From Apostichopus japonicus (Eukaryota > Echinodermata > Holothuroidea > Aspidochirotida > Stichopodidae), in assembly GCF_037975245.1 (NCBI RefSeq), contig NC_092575.1, forward strand, positions 8,774,001-8,838,000: a stretch of DNA of 64,000 nt. Direction: 5' to 3'. Position 1 is the stretch's first letter; every line of letters begins with the position of its first letter. Of the stretch, positions 1-14,663 are shown in pieces. The notes below the pieces were generated by a model, which saw nothing but the letters and a program-made list of their open reading frames with translations, was not told where the DNA came from and did no database searches. The translations under genes and the position numbers were made by a program.

Positions 1-1150
1 AATCGAATGTGCGGTACCGATCAATTGAATGTACGTTGCCGATCAATCGAATGTGCGATACCGATAAATCGAATGTGCGTTACCGATCAATCAAATGAGC
101 GGTTCCAATAAATCGAATGTGCGGTACATTTAAATAGAATGTGCGGTACCGATAAATCGAATGTGCGATAAATTTAAATAAAATGTGCGGTACCGATAAA
201 TGAAATGTGCGGTACCGATCAATCGAATATGCGGTACCGATAAATCGAAAGTGCGGTACCAATAAATCATATACACGGTACCGATTTATTGAATGTGCGG
301 TACCGATAAATCGAATGTGCGTTGCCGATAAATCGAATGTGCGTTACCGATCAACGAATGTTCGGTACCGATCAATGGAATGTGTGGTACCGATAAATCG
401 AATGTGCGTTACCGATTCATCGATTGTTCTCTACCGATAAATCAATTGTTCGGTATCGATCAATCGAATGTGCGGTACCGATCAATCGAATGTGCGGTAC
501 CGATAAATCGAAGGTGCGGTACCGATCAATCGAATGTGCGTTGCCGATCGATCGAATGTGCGGTACCGATTAATCGAATGTTCGATACCGATCAATCGAA
601 TGTGCGGTACCGATCGATCGAATGTACGGTACCGATCAATCGAATGTGCGGTACCGATCAATCGAATGTACGTTGCCGATTTATTGTATATGCGGTACCG
701 ATCAATCGAATGTGCGGTACCGATCAATCGAATGTGCGTTGCCGATAAATCGAACATGCGGTACAGATCAATCGAATGTGCGTTACAAATTAATGGATTG
801 TGCTTTACCGATCAGTCGATCGTACGCTACCGATCAATTGAATGTGTGGTACCTATCAATCGAATGTGCGGTACATTATAATAGAATGTGCGATACCGAT
901 AAATCGAATGTGCGGTACCAATCAATCGAATGTACGGTACCGATAAATCGAATGTGCGTTGCCGATAAATCGAATGTGCGTTACCGATCAATCGAATGTG
1001 CATTGATCAATCGAATGTGCGTTGCAGATTAATCGAATGTGCGGTACCGAAAATCAATTGTGCGGTATCTATCAATCGAATGTGCGGTACCGATAAATGG
1101 AATGTGCGGTACCGATCAATCGAATATGCGGTACCGATCAATCGAATGTG

Positions 1151-1164
1151 CGATTGATCAATCG
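1151..1164. other. 14-bp perfect palindrome in short monomers (first of at least 24 sites)
   Basis: CGATTGATCAATCG is its own reverse complement and arises where GATTGATC replaces the normal first half of a monomer. Further copies start at 2829, 4225, 7282, 10474, 12152, 13548, 17263, 18008, 19034, 21348, 22510, 23405, 24274, 25279, 26148, 27310, 28179, 34699, 39529, 44262, 48383, 53911 and 61063. Eighteen of the 24 lie in family A. Binding by any protein is not shown. Confidence 0.8.
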
Positions 1165-1340
1165 AATGTGCGGTACCGATAAATCGAATGTGCGGTACCG
1201 ATCAATCGAATGTTCCGTACCGATAAATCGAATATGCGTCACCGATAAATCGAATGTGCGGTAAATTTAAATAGAACGTGCGGTACCGATAAATAGAATG
1301 TGCGGTACCGATCAATCGAATATGCGGTACCGATAAATCG

Positions 1341-2548
1341 AATGTGCGGTAACGATAAATCGAATGTGCGTTGCCGATAAACCGAATGTGCGGTACATTA
1401 AAATAGAATGTGCGGTACCGATAAATCGAATGTGCGTTACCGATCAATCGAATGTGCGATTGGTTAATCGAATGTGCCTTACCGATTAATCGAATGTGCG
1501 GTACCGATATACTGAATGTGCGGTATCGATCAATCGAATATGCAGTACCGATAAATAGAATGTGCGTTGCCGAAAAATCGAATGTGCGATAAATTTAAAT
1601 AGAATTTGCGATACCGATAAATCGAATGTGCGGTACCGATCAATAGAATATGCGGTACCGATAAACCGAATGTGCGTTGCCGATAAATAGAATGTGCGTT
1701 ACCGATCAATCGAATGTGCATTGATCAATCGAATGTGCAGTACCGATTAATCGAATGTGCGGTACCGAAAATCAATTGTGCGGTATCGATCAATCGAATG
1801 TGCGGTACCGATAAATCGAATGTGCGGTACCGATCAATCGAATGTGCCGTACCGATAAATCGAATGTGCGATACCGATAAATCGTATGTGCGGTAAATTT
1901 AAATAGAATGTGCGATACCGATCAATCGAATGTGCGGTAACGATAAATCGAATGTGCGGTACCGATCAATCGAATGTGCCGTACAGATAAATCGAATGTG
2001 CGATACCGATAAATCGAATGTGCGGTAAATTTAAATAGAATGTGCGATACCGATCAATCGAATGTGCGGTATCGATCAATTGAATATGCGGTACCGATAA
2101 ATTGAATGTGCGGTACCGATAAATCGAATGTGCGTTACCGATCAATCGAATGTGCATTGATCAATCGAATGTGCGGTACCGATTAATCGAATGTGCGGTA
2201 CCGAAAATCAATTGTGCGGTATCGATCAATCGAATGTGCGGTACCGATCAATCGCATGTGCCGTACCGATCAATCGAATGTGCGTTACCGATAAATCGAA
2301 TGTGCAGTAAATTTAAATAGAATATGCGGTACCGATCAATGGAATGTGCGGTACCGATATATCATATATGCGGTACCGATTTCTTGAATGTGCGGTATCG
2401 ACCAATCGAATGTTCGTTGCCGATAAATAGAATATGCGGTACAGATCAATCGAATGTGCGTTACCAATTAATGGATTGTGCTTTACCGATCAATCGATCG
2501 TGCGCTACCGATCAATCGAATGTGCGTTGACGATAAATCGAATGTGCG
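1341..2548 (+). repeat. P sub-block, first copy
   Basis: This stretch recurs at offset 4,453 (5794-7001) and 9,323 (10664-11871) with only scattered substitutions. It contains several AT-rich monomers with AAATTTAAATAG in place of the usual second quarter, and 19-bp short monomers carrying the palindrome ATTGATCAAT. The left limit is approximate because similarity fades gradually towards 1300. Confidence 0.75.
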
Positions 2549-3944
2549 TTACCGATCAATCGAATGTGCATTGATCAATCGAATGTGCGGTACCGATTAA
2601 TCGAATGTGCGGTACCAAAAATTAATTGTGCGGTATCGATCAATGGAATGTGCGGTACCGATAAATCGAATATGCGGTACCGATCAATCGAATGTGCCGT
2701 ACCGATCAGACGAATGTGCGTTACCGATAATTCGAATATGCGGTAAATTTAAATAGAATGTGCGGTACCGATAAATGGAATGTGCGGTACCGATCAATCG
2801 AATATGCGGTACCGATCAATCGAATGTGCGATTGATCAATCGAATGTGCGGTACCGATTAATCTAATGTGCGGTACCAATCAATCAAATGTGCGGTTCCA
2901 ATAAATCGAATGTGCGGTACATTTAAATGGAATGTGCGGTACCGATCAATCGAATGTGCGATGAGGATCAATCGAATGTGCGGTACGGTTAAATCGAATG
3001 TGCGTAACCGATAAATCAAATACGCGGTACCGATTTATTGAATGTGCGGTATCGATCAATCGAATATGCCGTACCGATAATTAGAATGTGCGTTGCCGAA
3101 AAATCGAATGTGCGTTACCGATCAATCTAATGTGCGTTTCCGATCAATCGAATGTGCGGTACCGATCAATCGAATGTGCGTTGCCGATAAATCGAATGTG
3201 CGGTACCGATCAATCAAATGTGCGGTACCGATAAATCGAATATGCGGTACCGATCAGTCGAATGTGCGGTACCGATTCATCGATTGTTCTCTACCGATAA
3301 ATCAATTGTTCGGTATCGATTATAGAATGTTCGGTACCGATCAATCGAATGTGCGGTACCGATCAATCGAATGTGCGTTGCCGATCAATCGAATGTGCGG
3401 TACCGATCGATCGAATGTGCGGTACCGATCAATCGAATGTGCGGTACCGATCAATCGAATGTACGTTGCCGATTAATTGTATGTGTGGTACCGATCAATC
3501 GAATGTGCGGTACCGATCAATCGAATGTGCGGTACCGATCAATCGAATGTGCGTTGCCGATCAATCGAATGTGCGGTACCGATAAATCGAATGTGCGTTG
3601 CCGATCAATCGGATGTGCGTTGCCGATCAATCGGATGTGCGGTACCGATTAATCGAATGTGCAGTACCGATCAATCGAATGTGCGGTACCGATGAATAAA
3701 ATGTGCGGTACCGATCAATCGAATATGCGGTACCGATCAATCGAATGTACGTTGCCGATCAATCGAATGTGCGATTGATGAATCGAATGTGCGGTACCGA
3801 TAAATCGAATGTGCGGTACCGATCAATACAATGTGCCGTTCCGATCAATCGAATGTGCGGTACCGAGCAATCGAATGTGCGGTACATTAAAATAGAATGT
3901 GCGTTACCGATCAATCGAATGTGCATTGATCAATCGAATGTGCG
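2549..3944 (+). repeat. Q sub-block, copy 1 (1,396 bp)
   Basis: First member of a direct tandem pair with 3945-5340. The two are nearly identical; one visible difference is GAGC versus GATC in the monomer near 3867. A change to the R block follows the second copy, which fixes the right edge. Length is 12 bp short of 64 monomers because of short monomers inside. Confidence 0.85.
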
Positions 3945-5340
3945 GTACCGATCAATCGAATGTGCATTGATCAATCGAATGTGCGGTACCGATTAATCGA
4001 ATGTGCGGTACCAAAAATTAATTGTGCGGTATCGATCAATGGAATGTGCGGTACCGATAAATCGAATATGCGGTACCGATCAATCGAATGTGCCGTACCG
4101 ATCAGACGAATGTGCGTTACCGATAATTCGAATATGCGGTAAATTTAAATAGAATGTGCGGTACCGATAAATGGAATGTGCGGTACCGATCAATCGAATA
4201 TGCGGTACCGATCAATCGAATGTGCGATTGATCAATCGAATGTGCGGTACCGATTAATCTAATGTGCGGTACCAATCAATCAAATGTGCGGTTCCAATAA
4301 ATCGAATGTGCGGTACATTTAAATGGAATGTGCGGTACCGATCAATCGAATGTGCGATGAGGATCAATCGAATGTGCGGTACGGTTAAATCGAATGTGCG
4401 TAACCGATAAATCAAATACGCGGTACCGATTTATTGAATGTGCGGTATCGATCAATCGAATATGCCGTACCGATAATTAGAATGTGCGTTGCCGAAAAAT
4501 CGAATGTGCGTTACCGATCAATCTAATGTGCGTTTCCGATCAATCGAATGTGCGGTACCGATCAATCGAATGTGCGTTGCCGATAAATCGAATGTGCGGT
4601 ACCGATCAATCAAATGTGCGGTACCGATAAATCGAATATGCGGTACCGATCAGTCGAATGTGCGGTACCGATTCATCGATTGTTCTCTACCGATAAATCA
4701 ATTGTTCGGTATCGATTATAGAATGTTCGGTACCGATCAATCGAATGTGCGGTACCGATCAATCGAATGTGCGTTGCCGATCAATCGAATGTGCGGTACC
4801 GATCGATCGAATGTGCGGTACCGATCAATCGAATGTGCGGTACCGATCAATCGAATGTACGTTGCCGATTAATTGTATGTGTGGTACCGATCAATCGAAT
4901 GTGCGGTACCGATCAATCGAATGTGCGGTACCGATCAATCGAATGTGCGTTGCCGATCAATCGAATGTGCGGTACCGATAAATCGAATGTGCGTTGCCGA
5001 TCAATCGGATGTGCGTTGCCGATCAATCGGATGTGCGGTACCGATTAATCGAATGTGCAGTACCGATCAATCGAATGTGCGGTACCGATGAATAAAATGT
5101 GCGGTACCGATCAATCGAATATGCGGTACCGATCAATCGAATGTACGTTGCCGATCAATCGAATGTGCGATTGATGAATCGAATGTGCGGTACCGATAAA
5201 TCGAATGTGCGGTACCGATCAATACAATGTGCCGTTCCGATCAATCGAATGTGCGGTACCGATCAATCGAATGTGCGGTACATTAAAATAGAATGTGCGT
5301 TACCGATCAATCGAATGTGCATTGATCAATCGAATGTGCG
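3945..5340 (+). repeat. Q sub-block, copy 2 (1,396 bp)
   Basis: Second tandem copy of the 1,396-bp Q block. It aligns with 2549-3944 at offset 1,396 and with 7002-8397 at offset 3,057. The left junction replaces the GTTACC monomer of copy 1 with GGTACC; the right junction enters the R block at about 5341. Confidence 0.85.
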
Positions 5341-5793
5341 GTACCGATTAATCGAATGTGCGGTACCGAAAATCAATTGTGCGGTATCGATCAATCGAAT
5401 GTGCGGTACCGATCAATCGCATGTGCCGTACCGATCAATCGAATGTGCGTTACCGATAAATCGAATGTGCAGTAAATTTAAATAGAATATGCGGTACCGA
5501 TAAATGGAATGTGCGGTACCGATAAATCATATATGCGGTACCGATTTATTGAATGTGCGGTATCGACCAATCGAATGTTCGTTGCCGATAAATAGAATAT
5601 GCGGTACAGATCAATCGAATGTGCGTTACCAATTAATGGATTGTGCTTTACCGATCAATCGATCGTGCGCTACCGATCAATCGAATGTGTGGTACCTTTC
5701 AATCGAATGTGCGGTACATTAAAATAGAATGTGCGATACCGATAAATCGAATGTGCGGTACCGATCAATCGAATGTGCGGTACCGATCAATCG
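5341..5793 (+). repeat. R sub-block, copy 1
   Basis: It follows the tandem Q pair. It matches 8398 onward and 14664 onward, but holds two monomers they lack: one near 5450 (a GTTACC/ATAAATC monomer) and one near 5765 (a GGTACC/ATCAATC monomer). Those are clean 22-bp differences. Confidence 0.75.
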
Positions 5794-7001
5794 AATGTGC
5801 GGTAACGATAAATCGAATGTGCGTTGCCGATAAACCGAATGTGCGGTACATTAAAATAGAATGTGCGGTACCGATAAATCGAATGTGCGTTACCGATCAA
5901 TCGAATGTGCGATTGGTTAATCGAATGTGCCTTACCGATTAATCGAATGTGCGGTACCGATATACTGAATGTGCGGTATCGATCAATCGAATATGCAGTA
6001 CCGATAAATAGAATGTGCGTTGCCGAAAAATCGAATGTGCGATAAATTTAAATAGAATTTGCGATACCGATAAATCGAATGTGCGGTACCGATCAATAGA
6101 ATATGCGGTACCGATAAACCGAATGTGCGTTGCCGATAAATAGAATGTGCGTTACCGATCAATCGAATGTGCATTGATCAATCGAATGTGCGGTACCGAT
6201 TAATCGAATGTGCGGTACCGAAAATCAATTGTGCGGTATCGATCAATCGAATGTGCGGTACCGATAAATCGAATGTGCGGTACCGATCAATCGAATGTGC
6301 CGTACCGATAAATCGAATGTGCGATACCGATAAATCGTATGTGCGGTAAATTTAAATAGAATGTGCGATACCGATCAATCGAATGTGCGGTAACGATAAA
6401 TCGAATGTGCGGTACCGATCAATCGAATGTGCCGTACAGATAAATCGAATGTGCGATACCGATAAATCGAATGTGCGGTAAATTTAAATAGAATGTGCGA
6501 TACCGATCAATCGAATGTGCGGTATCGATCAATTGAATATGCGGTACCGATAAATTGAATGTGCGGTACCGATAAATGGAATGTGCGTTACCGATCAATC
6601 GAATGTGCATTGATCAATCGAATGTGCGGTACCGATTAATCGAATGTGCGGTACCGAAAATCAATTGTGCGGTATCGATCAATCGAATGTGCGGTACCGA
6701 TCAATCGCATGTGCCGTACCGATCAATCGAATGTGCGTTACCGATAAATCGAATGTGCAGTAAATTTAAATAGAATATGCGGTACCGATCAATGGAATGT
6801 GCGGTACCGATATATCATATATGCGGTACCGATTTCTTGAATGTGCGGTATCGACCAATCGAATGTTCGTTGCCGATAAATAGAATATGCGGTACAGATC
6901 AATCGAATGTGCGTTACCAATTAATGGATTGTGCTTTACCGATCAATCGATCGTGCGCTACCGATCAATCGAATGTGCGTTGACGATAAATCGAATGTGC
7001 G
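5794..7001 (+). repeat. P sub-block, second copy
   Basis: It aligns with 1341-2548 at offset 4,453. Differences are single bases, such as CAGTACC versus CGGTACC near 6190 and TCGAATG versus TGGAATG near 6577. It links R copy 1 to Q copy 3. Confidence 0.75.
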
Positions 7002-8397
7002 TTACCGATCAATCGAATGTGCATTGATCAATCGAATGTGCGGTACCGATTAATCGAATGTGCGGTACCAAAAATTAATTGTGCGGTATCGATCAATGGA
7101 ATGTGCGGTACCGATAAATCGAATATGCGGTACCGATCAATCGAATGTGCCGTACCGATCAGACGAATGTGCGTTACCGATAATTCGAATATGCGGTAAA
7201 TTTAAATAGAATGTGCGGTACCGATAAATGGAATGTGCGGTACCGATCAATCGAATATGCGGTACCGATCAATCGAATGTGCGATTGATCAATCGAATGT
7301 GCGGTACCGATTAATCTAATGTGCGGTACCAATCAATCAAATGTGCGGTTCCAATAAATCGAATGTGCGGTACATTTAAATGGAATGTGCGGTACCGATC
7401 AATCGAATGTGCGATGAGGATCAATCGAATGTGCGGTACGGTTAAATCGAATGTGCGTAACCGATAAATCAAATACGCGGTACCGATTTATTGAATGTGC
7501 GGTATCGATCAATCGAATATGCCGTACCGATAATTAGAATGTGCGTTGCCGAAAAATCGAATGTGCGTTACCGATCAATCTAATGTGCGTTTCCGATCAA
7601 TCGAATGTGCGGTACCGATCAATCGAATGTGCGTTGCCGATAAATCGAATGTGCGGTACCGATCAATCAAATGTGCGGTACCGATAAATCGAATATGCGG
7701 TACCGATCAGTCGAATGTGCGGTACCGATTCATCGATTGTTCTCTACCGATAAATCAATTGTTCGGTATCGATTATAGAATGTTCGGTACCGATCAATCG
7801 AATGTGCGGTACCGATCAATCGAATGTGCGTTGCCGATCAATCGAATGTGCGGTACCGATCGATCGAATGTGCGGTACCGATCAATCGAATGTGCGGTAC
7901 CGATCAATCGAATGTACGTTGCCGATTAATTGTATGTGTGGTACCGATCAATCGAATGTGCGGTACCGATCAATCGAATGTGCGGTACCGATCAATCGAA
8001 TGTGCGTTGCCGATCAATCGAATGTGCGGTACCGATAAATCGAATGTGCGTTGCCGATCAATCGGATGTGCGTTGCCGATCAATCGGATGTGCGGTACCG
8101 ATTAATCGAATGTGCAGTACCGATCAATCGAATGTGCGGTACCGATGAATAAAATGTGCGGTACCGATCAATCGAATATGCGGTACCGATCAATCGAATG
8201 TACGTTGCCGATCAATCGAATGTGCGATTGATGAATCGAATGTGCGGTACCGATAAATCGAATGTGCGGTACCGATCAATACAATGTGCCGTTCCGATCA
8301 ATCGAATGTGCGGTACCGATCAATCGAATGTGCGGTACATTAAAATAGAATGTGCGTTACCGATCAATCGAATGTGCATTGATCAATCGAATGTGCG
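7002..8397 (+). repeat. Q sub-block, copy 3 (1,396 bp)
   Basis: It aligns with copy 1 at offset 4,453 and with copy 2 at offset 3,057. Its left flank matches the left flank of copy 1 and its right flank matches the right flank of copy 2, so it stands as a single Q between P and R. Confidence 0.85.
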
Positions 8398-9323
8398 GTA
8401 CCGATTAATCGAATGTGCGGTACCGAAAATCAATTGTGCGGTATCGATCAATCGAATGTGCGGTACCGATCAATCGCATGTGCCGTACCGATCAATCGAA
8501 TGTGCAGTAAATTTAAATAGAATATGCGGTACCGATAAATGGAATGTGCGGTACCGATAAATCATATATGCGGTACCGATTTATTGAATGTGCGGTATCG
8601 ACCAATCGAATGTTCGTTGCCGATAAATAGAATATGCGGTACAGATCAATCGAATGTGCGTTACCAATTAATGGATTGTGCTTTACCGATCAATCGATCG
8701 TGCGCTACCGATCAATCGAATGTGTGGTACCTTTCAATCGAATGTGCGGTACATTAAAATAGAATGTGCGATACCGATAAATCGAATGTGCGGTACCGAT
8801 CAATCGAATGTGCGGTAACGATAAATCGAATGTGCGTTGCCGATAAACCGAATGTGCGGTACATTAAAATAGAATGTGCGGTACCGATAAATCGAATGTG
8901 CGTTACCGATCAATCGAATGTGCGATGGGTTAATCGAATGTGCCTTACCGATTAATCGAATGTGCGGTACCGATATACTGAATGTGCGGTATCGATCAAT
9001 CGAATATGCAGTACCGATAAATAGAATGTGCGTTGCCGAAAAATCGAATGTGCGATAAATTTAAATAGAATTTGCGATACCGATAAATCGAATGTGCGGT
9101 ACCGATCAATAGAATATGCGGTACCGATAAACCGAATGTGCGTTGCCGATAAATCGAATGTGCGTAACCGATCAATCGAATGTGCATTGATCAATCGAAT
9201 GTGCGGTACCGATTAATCGAATGTGCGGTACCGAAAATCAATTGTGCGGTATCGATCAATCGAATGTGCGGTACCGATAAATCGAATGTGCGGTACCGAG
9301 CAATCGAATGTGCGGTAACGATA
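8398..9323 (+). repeat. R sub-block, copy 2, with a truncated P start
   Basis: It aligns with 14664-15589 at offset 6,266. The part from about 8815 to 9300 resembles the start of a P block, then ends at the junction to the next X block. One diagnostic monomer reads GATGGGTTAATC here instead of the GATTGGTTAATC seen in P. Confidence 0.75.
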
Positions 9324-10663
9324 AATCGAATGTGCGGTACCGATCAATTGAATGTACGTTGCCGATCAATCGAATGTGCGATACCGATAAATCGAATGTG
9401 CGTTACCGATCAATCAAATGAGCGGTTCCAATAAATCGAATGTGCGGTACATTTAAATAGAATGTGCGGTACCGATAAATCGAATGTGCGATAAATTTAA
9501 ATAAAATGTGCGGTACCGATAAATGAAATGTGCGGTACCGATCAATCGAATATGCGGTACCGATAAATCGAAAGTGCGGTACCGATAAATCATATACACG
9601 GTACCGATTTATTGAATGTGCGGTACCGATAAATCGAATGTGCGTTGCCGATAAATCGAATGTGCGTTACCGATCAACGAATGTTCGGTACCGATCAATG
9701 GAATGTGTGGTACCGATAAATCGAATGTGCGTTACCGATTCATCGATTGTTCTCTACCGATAAATCAATTGTTCGGTATCGATCAATCGAATGTGCGGTA
9801 CCGATCAATCGAATGTGCGGTACCGATAAATCGAAGGTGCGGTACCGATCAATCGAATGTGCGTTGCCGATCGATCGAATGTGCGGTACCGATTAATCGA
9901 ATGTTCGATACCGATCAATCGAATGTGCGGTACCGATCGATCGAATGTACGGTACCGATCAATCGAATGTGCGGTACCGATCAATCGAATGTACGTTGCC
10001 GATTTATTGTATATGCGGTACCGATCAATCGAATGTGCGGTACCGATCAATCGAATGTGCGTTGCCGATAAATCGAACATGCGGTACAGATCAATCGAAT
10101 GTGCGTTACAAATTAATGGATTGTGCTTTACCGATCAGTCGATCGTACGCTACCGATCAATTGAATGTGTGGTACCTATCAATCGAATGTGCGGTACATT
10201 ATAATAGAATGTGCGATACCGATAAATCGAATGTGCGGTACCAATCAATCGAATGTACGGTACCGATAAATCGAATGTGCGTTGCCGATAAATCGAATGT
10301 GCGTTACCGATCAATCGAATGTGCATTGATCAATCGAATGTGCGTTGCAGATTAATCGAATGTGCGGTACCGAAAATCAATTGTGCGGTATCTATCAATC
10401 GAATGTGCGGTACCGATAAATGGAATGTGCGGTACCGATCAATCGAATATGCGGTACCGATCAATCGAATGTGCGATTGATCAATCGAATGTGCGGTACC
10501 GATAAATCGAATGTGCGGTACCGATCAATCGAATGTTCCGTACCGATCAATCGAATATGCGTCACCGATAAATCGAATGTGCGGTAAATTTAAATAGAAC
10601 GTGCGGTACCGATAAATAGAATGTGCGGTACCGATCAATCGAATATGCGGTACCGATAAATCG

Positions 10664-11871
10664 AATGTGCGGTAACGATAAATCGAATGTGCGTTGCCGA
10701 TAAACCGAATGTGCGGTACATTAAAATAGAATGTGCGGTACCGATAAATCGAATGTGCGTTACCGATCAATCGAATGTGCGATTGGTTAATCGAATGTGC
10801 CTTACCGATTAATCGAATGTGCGGTACCGATATACTGAATGTGCGGTATCGATCAATCGAATATGCAGTACCGATAAATAGAATGTGCGTTGCCGAAAAA
10901 TCGAATGTGCGATAAATTTAAATAGAATTTGCGATACCGATAAATCGAATGTGCGGTACCGATCAATAGAATATGCGGTACCGATAAACCGAATGTGCGT
11001 TGCCGATAAATAGAATGTGCGTTACCGATCAATCGAATGTGCATTGATCAATCGAATGTGCAGTACCGATTAATCGAATGTGCGGTACCGAAAATCAATT
11101 GTGCGGTATCGATCAATCGAATGTGCGGTACCGATAAATCGAATGTGCGGTACCGATCAATCGAATGTGCCGTACCGATAAATCGAATGTGCGATACCGA
11201 TAAATCGTATGTGCGGTAAATTTAAATAGAATGTGCGATACCGATCAATCGAATGTGCGGTAACGATAAATCGAATGTGCGGTACCGATCAATCGAATGT
11301 GCCGTACAGATAAATCGAATGTGCGATACCGATAAATCGAATGTGCGGTAAATTTAAATAGAATGTGCGATACCGATCAATCGAATGTGCGGTATCGATC
11401 AATTGAATATGCGGTACCGATAAATTGAATGTGCGGTACCGATAAATCGAATGTGCGTTACCGATCAATCGAATGTGCATTGATCAATCGAATGTGCGGT
11501 ACCGATTAATCGAATGTGCGGTACCGAAAATCAATTGTGCGGTATCGATCAATCGAATGTGCGGTACCGATCAATCGCATGTGCCGTACCGATCAATCGA
11601 ATGTGCGTTACCGATAAATCGAATGTGCAGTAAATTTAAATAGAATATGCGGTACCGATCAATGGAATGTGCGGTACCGATATATCATATATGCGGTACC
11701 GATTTCTTGAATGTGCGGTATCGACCAATCGAATGTTCGTTGCCGATAAATAGAATATGCGGTACAGATCAATCGAATGTGCGTTACCAATTAATGGATT
11801 GTGCTTTACCGATCAATCGATCGTGCGCTACCGATCAATCGAATGTGCGTTGACGATAAATCGAATGTGCG
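10664..11871 (+). repeat. P sub-block, third copy (in A2)
   Basis: It aligns with 1341-2548 at offset 9,323 and shares the CAGTACC variant with it (near 11061), unlike the copy at 5794. It is thus closer to the first P than the two P blocks inside A1 are to each other. Confidence 0.75.
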
Positions 11872-13267
11872 TTACCGATCAATCGAATGTGCATTGATCA
11901 ATCGAATGTGCGGTACCGATTAATCGAATGTGCGGTACCAAAAATTAATTGTGCGGTATCGATCAATGGAATGTGCGGTACCGATAAATCGAATATGCGG
12001 TACCGATCAATCGAATGTGCCGTACCGATCAGACGAATGTGCGTTACCGATAATTCGAATATGCGGTAAATTTAAATAGAATGTGCGGTACCGATAAATG
12101 GAATGTGCGGTACCGATCAATCGAATATGCGGTACCGATCAATCGAATGTGCGATTGATCAATCGAATGTGCGGTACCGATTAATCTAATGTGCGGTACC
12201 AATCAATCAAATGTGCGGTTCCAATAAATCGAATGTGCGGTACATTTAAATGGAATGTGCGGTACCGATCAATCGAATGTGCGATGAGGATCAATCGAAT
12301 GTGCGGTACGGTTAAATCGAATGTGCGTAACCGATAAATCAAATACGCGGTACCGATTTATTGAATGTGCGGTATCGATCAATCGAATATGCCGTACCGA
12401 TAATTAGAATGTGCGTTGCCGAAAAATCGAATGTGCGTTACCGATCAATCTAATGTGCGTTTCCGATCAATCGAATGTGCGGTACCGATCAATCGAATGT
12501 GCGTTGCCGATAAATCGAATGTGCGGTACCGATCAATCAAATGTGCGGTACCGATAAATCGAATATGCGGTACCGATCAGTCGAATGTGCGGTACCGATT
12601 CATCGATTGTTCTCTACCGATAAATCAATTGTTCGGTATCGATTATAGAATGTTCGGTACCGATCAATCGAATGTGCGGTACCGATCAATCGAATGTGCG
12701 TTGCCGATCAATCGAATGTGCGGTACCGATCGATCGAATGTGCGGTACCGATCAATCGAATGTGCGGTACCGATCAATCGAATGTACGTTGCCGATTAAT
12801 TGTATGTGTGGTACCGATCAATCGAATGTGCGGTACCGATCAATCGAATGTGCGGTACCGATCAATCGAATGTGCGTTGCCGATCAATCGAATGTGCGGT
12901 ACCGATAAATCGAATGTGCGTTGCCGATCAATCGGATGTGCGTTGCCGATCAATCGGATGTGCGGTACCGATTAATCGAATGTGCAGTACCGATCAATCG
13001 AATGTGCGGTACCGATGAATAAAATGTGCGGTACCGATCAATCGAATATGCGGTACCGATCAATCGAATGTACGTTGCCGATCAATCGAATGTGCGATTG
13101 ATGAATCGAATGTGCGGTACCGATAAATCGAATGTGCGGTACCGATCAATACAATGTGCCGTTCCGATCAATCGAATGTGCGGTACCGAGCAATCGAATG
13201 TGCGGTACATTAAAATAGAATGTGCGTTACCGATCAATCGAATGTGCATTGATCAATCGAATGTGCG
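11872..13267 (+). repeat. Q sub-block, copy 4 (in A2)
   Basis: Counterpart of copy 1 at offset 9,323, including the diagnostic GAGC monomer near 13190. It is followed directly by a second Q, so A2 also carries the tandem Q pair. Confidence 0.85.
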
Positions 13268-14663
13268 GTACCGATCAATCGAATGTGCATTGATCAATCG
13301 AATGTGCGGTACCGATTAATCGAATGTGCGGTACCAAAAATTAATTGTGCGGTATCGATCAATGGAATGTGCGGTACCGATAAATCGAATATGCGGTACC
13401 GATCAATCGAATGTGCCGTACCGATCAGACGAATGTGCGTTACCGATAATTCGAATATGCGGTAAATTTAAATAGAATGTGCGGTACCGATAAATGGAAT
13501 GTGCGGTACCGATCAATCGAATATGCGGTACCGATCAATCGAATGTGCGATTGATCAATCGAATGTGCGGTACCGATTAATCTAATGTGCGGTACCAATC
13601 AATCAAATGTGCGGTTCCAATAAATCGAATGTGCGGTACATTTAAATGGAATGTGCGGTACCGATCAATCGAATGTGCGATGAGGATCAATCGAATGTGC
13701 GGTACGGTTAAATCGAATGTGCGTAACCGATAAATCAAATACGCGGTACCGATTTATTGAATGTGCGGTATCGATCAATCGAATATGCCGTACCGATAAT
13801 TAGAATGTGCGTTGCCGAAAAATCGAATGTGCGTTACCGATCAATCTAATGTGCGTTTCCGATCAATCGAATGTGCGGTACCGATCAATCGAATGTGCGT
13901 TGCCGATAAATCGAATGTGCGGTACCGATCAATCAAATGTGCGGTACCGATAAATCGAATATGCGGTACCGATCAGTCGAATGTGCGGTACCGATTCATC
14001 GATTGTTCTCTACCGATAAATCAATTGTTCGGTATCGATTATAGAATGTTCGGTACCGATCAATCGAATGTGCGGTACCGATCAATCGAATGTGCGTTGC
14101 CGATCAATCGAATGTGCGGTACCGATCGATCGAATGTGCGGTACCGATCAATCGAATGTGCGGTACCGATCAATCGAATGTACGTTGCCGATTAATTGTA
14201 TGTGTGGTACCGATCAATCGAATGTGCGGTACCGATCAATCGAATGTGCGGTACCGATCAATCGAATGTGCGTTGCCGATCAATCGAATGTGCGGTACCG
14301 ATAAATCGAATGTGCGTTGCCGATCAATCGGATGTGCGTTGCCGATCAATCGGATGTGCGGTACCGATTAATCGAATGTGCAGTACCGATCAATCGAATG
14401 TGCGGTACCGATGAATAAAATGTGCGGTACCGATCAATCGAATATGCGGTACCGATCAATCGAATGTACGTTGCCGATCAATCGAATGTGCGATTGATGA
14501 ATCGAATGTGCGGTACCGATAAATCGAATGTGCGGTACCGATCAATACAATGTGCCGTTCCGATCAATCGAATGTGCGGTACCGATCAATCGAATGTGCG
14601 GTACATTAAAATAGAATGTGCGTTACCGATCAATCGAATGTGCATTGATCAATCGAATGTGCG
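13268..14663 (+). repeat. Q sub-block, copy 5 (in A2)
   Basis: Counterpart of copy 2 at offset 9,323 and of copy 3 at offset 6,266. The tandem Q pair therefore predates the A1-A2 split or was copied along with the large unit. Confidence 0.85.

Larger units (their letters stand above)
3945..7001 (+). repeat. Extra 3,057-bp segment present in A1 and absent from A2
   Basis: Removing this segment from A1 leaves X, P, Q, Q, R with a length of 6,266 bp, exactly the length and order of A2. The segment equals one Q plus R plus P and matches the internal repeat offset between 4489 and 7546. A single unequal exchange between Q blocks explains gain in A1 or loss from A2; direction cannot be decided here. 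Confidence 0.8.
1..9323 (+). repeat. Family A higher-order repeat, copy A1 (long form)
   Basis: Position 1 aligns with 9324 and the match continues with very few substitutions to about 5450 (offset 9,323). One difference is at about 271, another at about 1225 (A versus C at monomer base 10). By sub-block the order is X (1 to about 1340), P, Q, Q, R, P, Q, R. Compared with A2 it has one extra R-P-Q set, 3,057 bp long. The unit boundary is arbitrary because the left edge of the window cuts the array. Confidence 0.85.

Noticed and set aside
537-620. CGATCGATCG palindromes as special sites
   Set aside because: They arise from a single base change in the common CGATCAATCG and occur scattered with no consistent HOR spacing that I could establish.
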